Below, one piece after another: positions 62,526 to 64,000 of a stretch of 64,000 bases of DNA (the stretch's first letter is position 1; each line of letters begins with the position of its first letter). The stretch lies in assembly GCF_000264455.2 (NCBI RefSeq), contig NC_017956.1:186001-250000 (forward strand), written 5' to 3'. Source of the stretch: Tistrella mobilis KA081020-065 (lineage in GTDB: Bacteria; Pseudomonadota; Alphaproteobacteria; Tistrellales; Tistrellaceae). The notes below the pieces were generated by a model that made no database searches, was not told the origin of the DNA, and saw only the letters and a list, made by a program, of their open reading frames with translations. A program made the position numbers and the translations under genes.

Positions 62526-64000
62526 ATGGCTGGCCACCCCCGCTCTCTCTGCCACGAGGTCGACCTGTCCCGCCGTCTCATCCATCTGAGGCGCCGGCTG
62601 ATGGCCGGTGCCGCGATGACCGTAATGGTCTGGGGGGCGGGCAGCCGCGACGAGGTTCTGGCCGAGACCATTCCGGTCGGCTCGGGTGATACCCCCCTCA
62701 GGCTTGAAGAGCTGTCGGATCTGCCGACGACGGTGGAGATCACTGCGGGGGCCAGCCGGACGGTGACCGGCGATGCACCGGCAGTCTCGTCCGAGACGGC
62801 GGGCTGGACGCTTGAGAATGGCGGCGAGATCACCGCGGAGGGGCTGGCCGTGGGGCTGGTCGGCAGCACCCTGGTCAACGGCAGCGATGGCCGGATCACC
62901 GGTGCTGCCGGCGTGCAGATGGCCGATCCGGACGGTACTGCCGGGCTTGGGGTCGAGAATGCCGGCGTGATCACCGGTCAGGCAGGTGCCGGCCTGGTGG
63001 CCGGGGGAAGCGGCCTCTTCGCCCTCGACAATCAGACGTCGGGTGCGATCTTCGCCGCTGGACCGGCTCTGGCTGTTCAGGCCGCCGAGGCGGTGGTGGG
63101 CAATGACGGCACGATCCAGAGCAGCAGGACCGATGGCGCCCTGATCGATGCCGGCAACGTGATCCTCGCCAATGGTGCAAACGGGGTGATCATCGGCGAC
63201 GCCATCGGCCTCGGCATCACCGGCGGTGCGGTCGAGGTGACGAATGCTGGCACCATTGCCGGCGGGGTCAACAGCGCCCAGCCCGTGGCGGGCGGCATTG
63301 CCATTCAGGCCGACACCGCAACCGTGCGGAACGAGGCCGGCGGCATGGTATTGGGGCGCGAGGCCGGGGTCACGGTCGAGGCGGCCGATACGGCAGAGGT
63401 CGTCAATGGCGGCGTGCTGAACGGCGTGATGATCGACGGCGAGGCGCAGGCCCTGCTGCGTAATCTCGCTGGCGGCTCGATCACTGCCGAAACCGACAAT
63501 CTCGTCACGGGCCGCGGCATCGTGCGGGTGGAAAATGCCGGCACGATCGAGGCTGGCAGGCCCGGGCGGAGCAGCGAAATCGGCCTGATTGCGGGCACCC
63601 GCGAAGGCGCGGACCGGCCGGCCGAGACCATCCTGATCAATGAAACGGGCGGCCGGATCACCGGCTTCAACGGTGCGGCCGTGCTTTCCGGTGACGTGAT
63701 CCGGATCGAAAACCGGGGCACGATCGACGGTATCCTGGCTCCGGCCGTCAGCGCCACTGCCGATGTCACCCATGCCGTCAACGAGGGCCTGGTCGCCGGT
63801 GGCACCGGCTTCCTGATCGATGGCGATGCCACTCTGACCAACGCTGCCGCGGGCGAGATTCTGACCTGGGGGACGGCGGTTTTCACCACCGGCGCCGCCG
63901 ATGTGGTCAATGCCGGGCAGATTGTCACCGTCCACGGTGTCGTGCCCGCCGATGTCCCGGACGGTGCAGTGGCCGTGGGCAGTGGCAGCCATGTCGACAA
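62526..64000 (+). CDS. Large repeat-rich exported protein, autotransporter-passenger-like (5' part)
   Basis: The frame is open from ATG at 62526 to the end of the window (491 codons, no stop), with AAGGA ten bases upstream. A long signal peptide is likely: RRLIHLRRRLMAGAAMTVMVWGAGS, cleavage near LAE at residue 47. The rest consists of degenerate 20- to 30-residue units with V-E/N-N-A/E-G-x-I-x-G (GVENAGVITG, VTNAGTIAGG, VENAGTIEAG, IENRGTIDGI), the parallel beta-helix pattern of autotransporter passengers. A C-terminal barrel should lie past the end. No adhesion or protease domain is seen. A long opposite-strand open frame (62391-63992) is a composition shadow. Confidence 0.8.
   Translation, partial: MAGHPRSLCHEVDLSRRLIHLRRRLMAGAAMTVMVWGAGSRDEVLAETIPVGSGDTPLRLEELSDLPTTVEITAGASRTVTGDAPAVSSETAGWTLENGGEITAEGLAVGLVGSTLVNGSDGRITGAAGVQMADPDGTAGLGVENAGVITGQAGAGLVAGGSGLFALDNQTSGAIFAAGPALAVQAAEAVVGNDGTIQSSRTDGALIDAGNVILANGANGVIIGDAIGLGITGGAVEVTNAGTIAGGVNSAQPVAGGIAIQADTATVRNEAGGMVLGREAGVTVEAADTAEVVNGGVLNGVMIDGEAQALLRNLAGGSITAETDNLVTGRGIVRVENAGTIEAGRPGRSSEIGLIAGTREGADRPAETILINETGGRITGFNGAAVLSGDVIRIENRGTIDGILAPAVSATADVTHAVNEGLVAGGTGFLIDGDATLTNAAAGEILTWGTAVFTTGAADVVNAGQIVTVHGVVPADVPDGAVAVGSGSHVD

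Noticed and set aside
62391-63992. 533-codon open frame on the minus strand
   Set aside because: It mirrors the repeat-rich plus-strand gene from 62526, which has a signal peptide, a ribosome site and periodic motifs. The antisense frame has none.
1-64000. CRISPR arrays, insertion sequences, rRNA genes
   Set aside because: No regularly spaced repeats, transposase genes, terminal inverted repeats with target duplications, or rRNA sequence were seen.

Overview
This window comes from a high-GC, Gram-negative bacterium. Gene content points to an alphaproteobacterium, probably of the Rhodospirillales/Tistrella type. The evidence is a proteobacterial GltD/GltB pair, infC starting at a non-AUG codon, three chemoreceptors, a Lrp-controlled alr-dadA pair, MtgA, LPS heptosyltransferase and an autotransporter-like passenger. 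The genus is a guess. Most of the window is ordinary chromosomal backbone with dense, often overlapping operons.

Layout. 1-8.8 kb: end of an NAD(P)-binding epimerase-like gene, then gltD-gltB (GOGAT) and a glutamate dehydrogenase, which together form a nitrogen assimilation block. 8.9-12.7 kb: rarD-like transporter, glutathione transferase, queG and an epimerase in a tight operon. 12.7-17.6 kb: ABC-F ATPase and hydrolase on the minus strand, then two sugar transferases. 17.8-23.1 kb: infC, rpmI, rplT, pheS and pheT, with visible leader and promoter signals. 23.4-27.5 kb: a membrane adenylate cyclase, lepA, a small membrane protein and tRNA-Ser(GGA). 27.6-30.2 kb: an arsR-MFS pair under a 20-bp perfect inverted repeat, and a Tat-exported beta carbonic anhydrase.

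30.4-34.1 kb is the most unusual part. It holds a stand-alone PqqD/RRE-like protein, a GNAT, a DUF6916-like protein, an unlisted 55-aa peptide gene with its own terminator, and three tandem phage-tail-collar (MdpB-like) proteins. Its middle is visibly poorer in GC than the backbone. A second 55-aa peptide gene with the same W-x-x-P-x-L motif lies at 48.0 kb, beside a divergent 2OG-Fe(II) oxygenase, again with its own perfect terminator hairpin. I propose both as precursor-like peptides of an undescribed modified-peptide system. This is an inference: no cyclase, radical SAM enzyme or leader protease is visible.

34.3-47.1 kb: cytochrome b561 and a c'-type cytochrome, a chemoreceptor broken by a single-base insertion, alr-dadA with a divergent Lrp regulator, SDRs, an AraC/GyrI regulator, a second chemoreceptor and a Bcr/CflA pump. 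48.5-62.3 kb: acyl-CoA dehydrogenase and acyl-CoA ligase, DMT transporter and GNAT, a third chemoreceptor, a catalytic-domain-less IleRS-like protein preceded by a 52-codon leader-like ORF, LysR, SGNH hydrolase, Crp/Fnr regulator, an HD-domain protein with a class II aldolase, dienelactone hydrolase and mtgA. 62.5-64 kb: the 5' part of a large repeat-rich exported protein that runs off the window.
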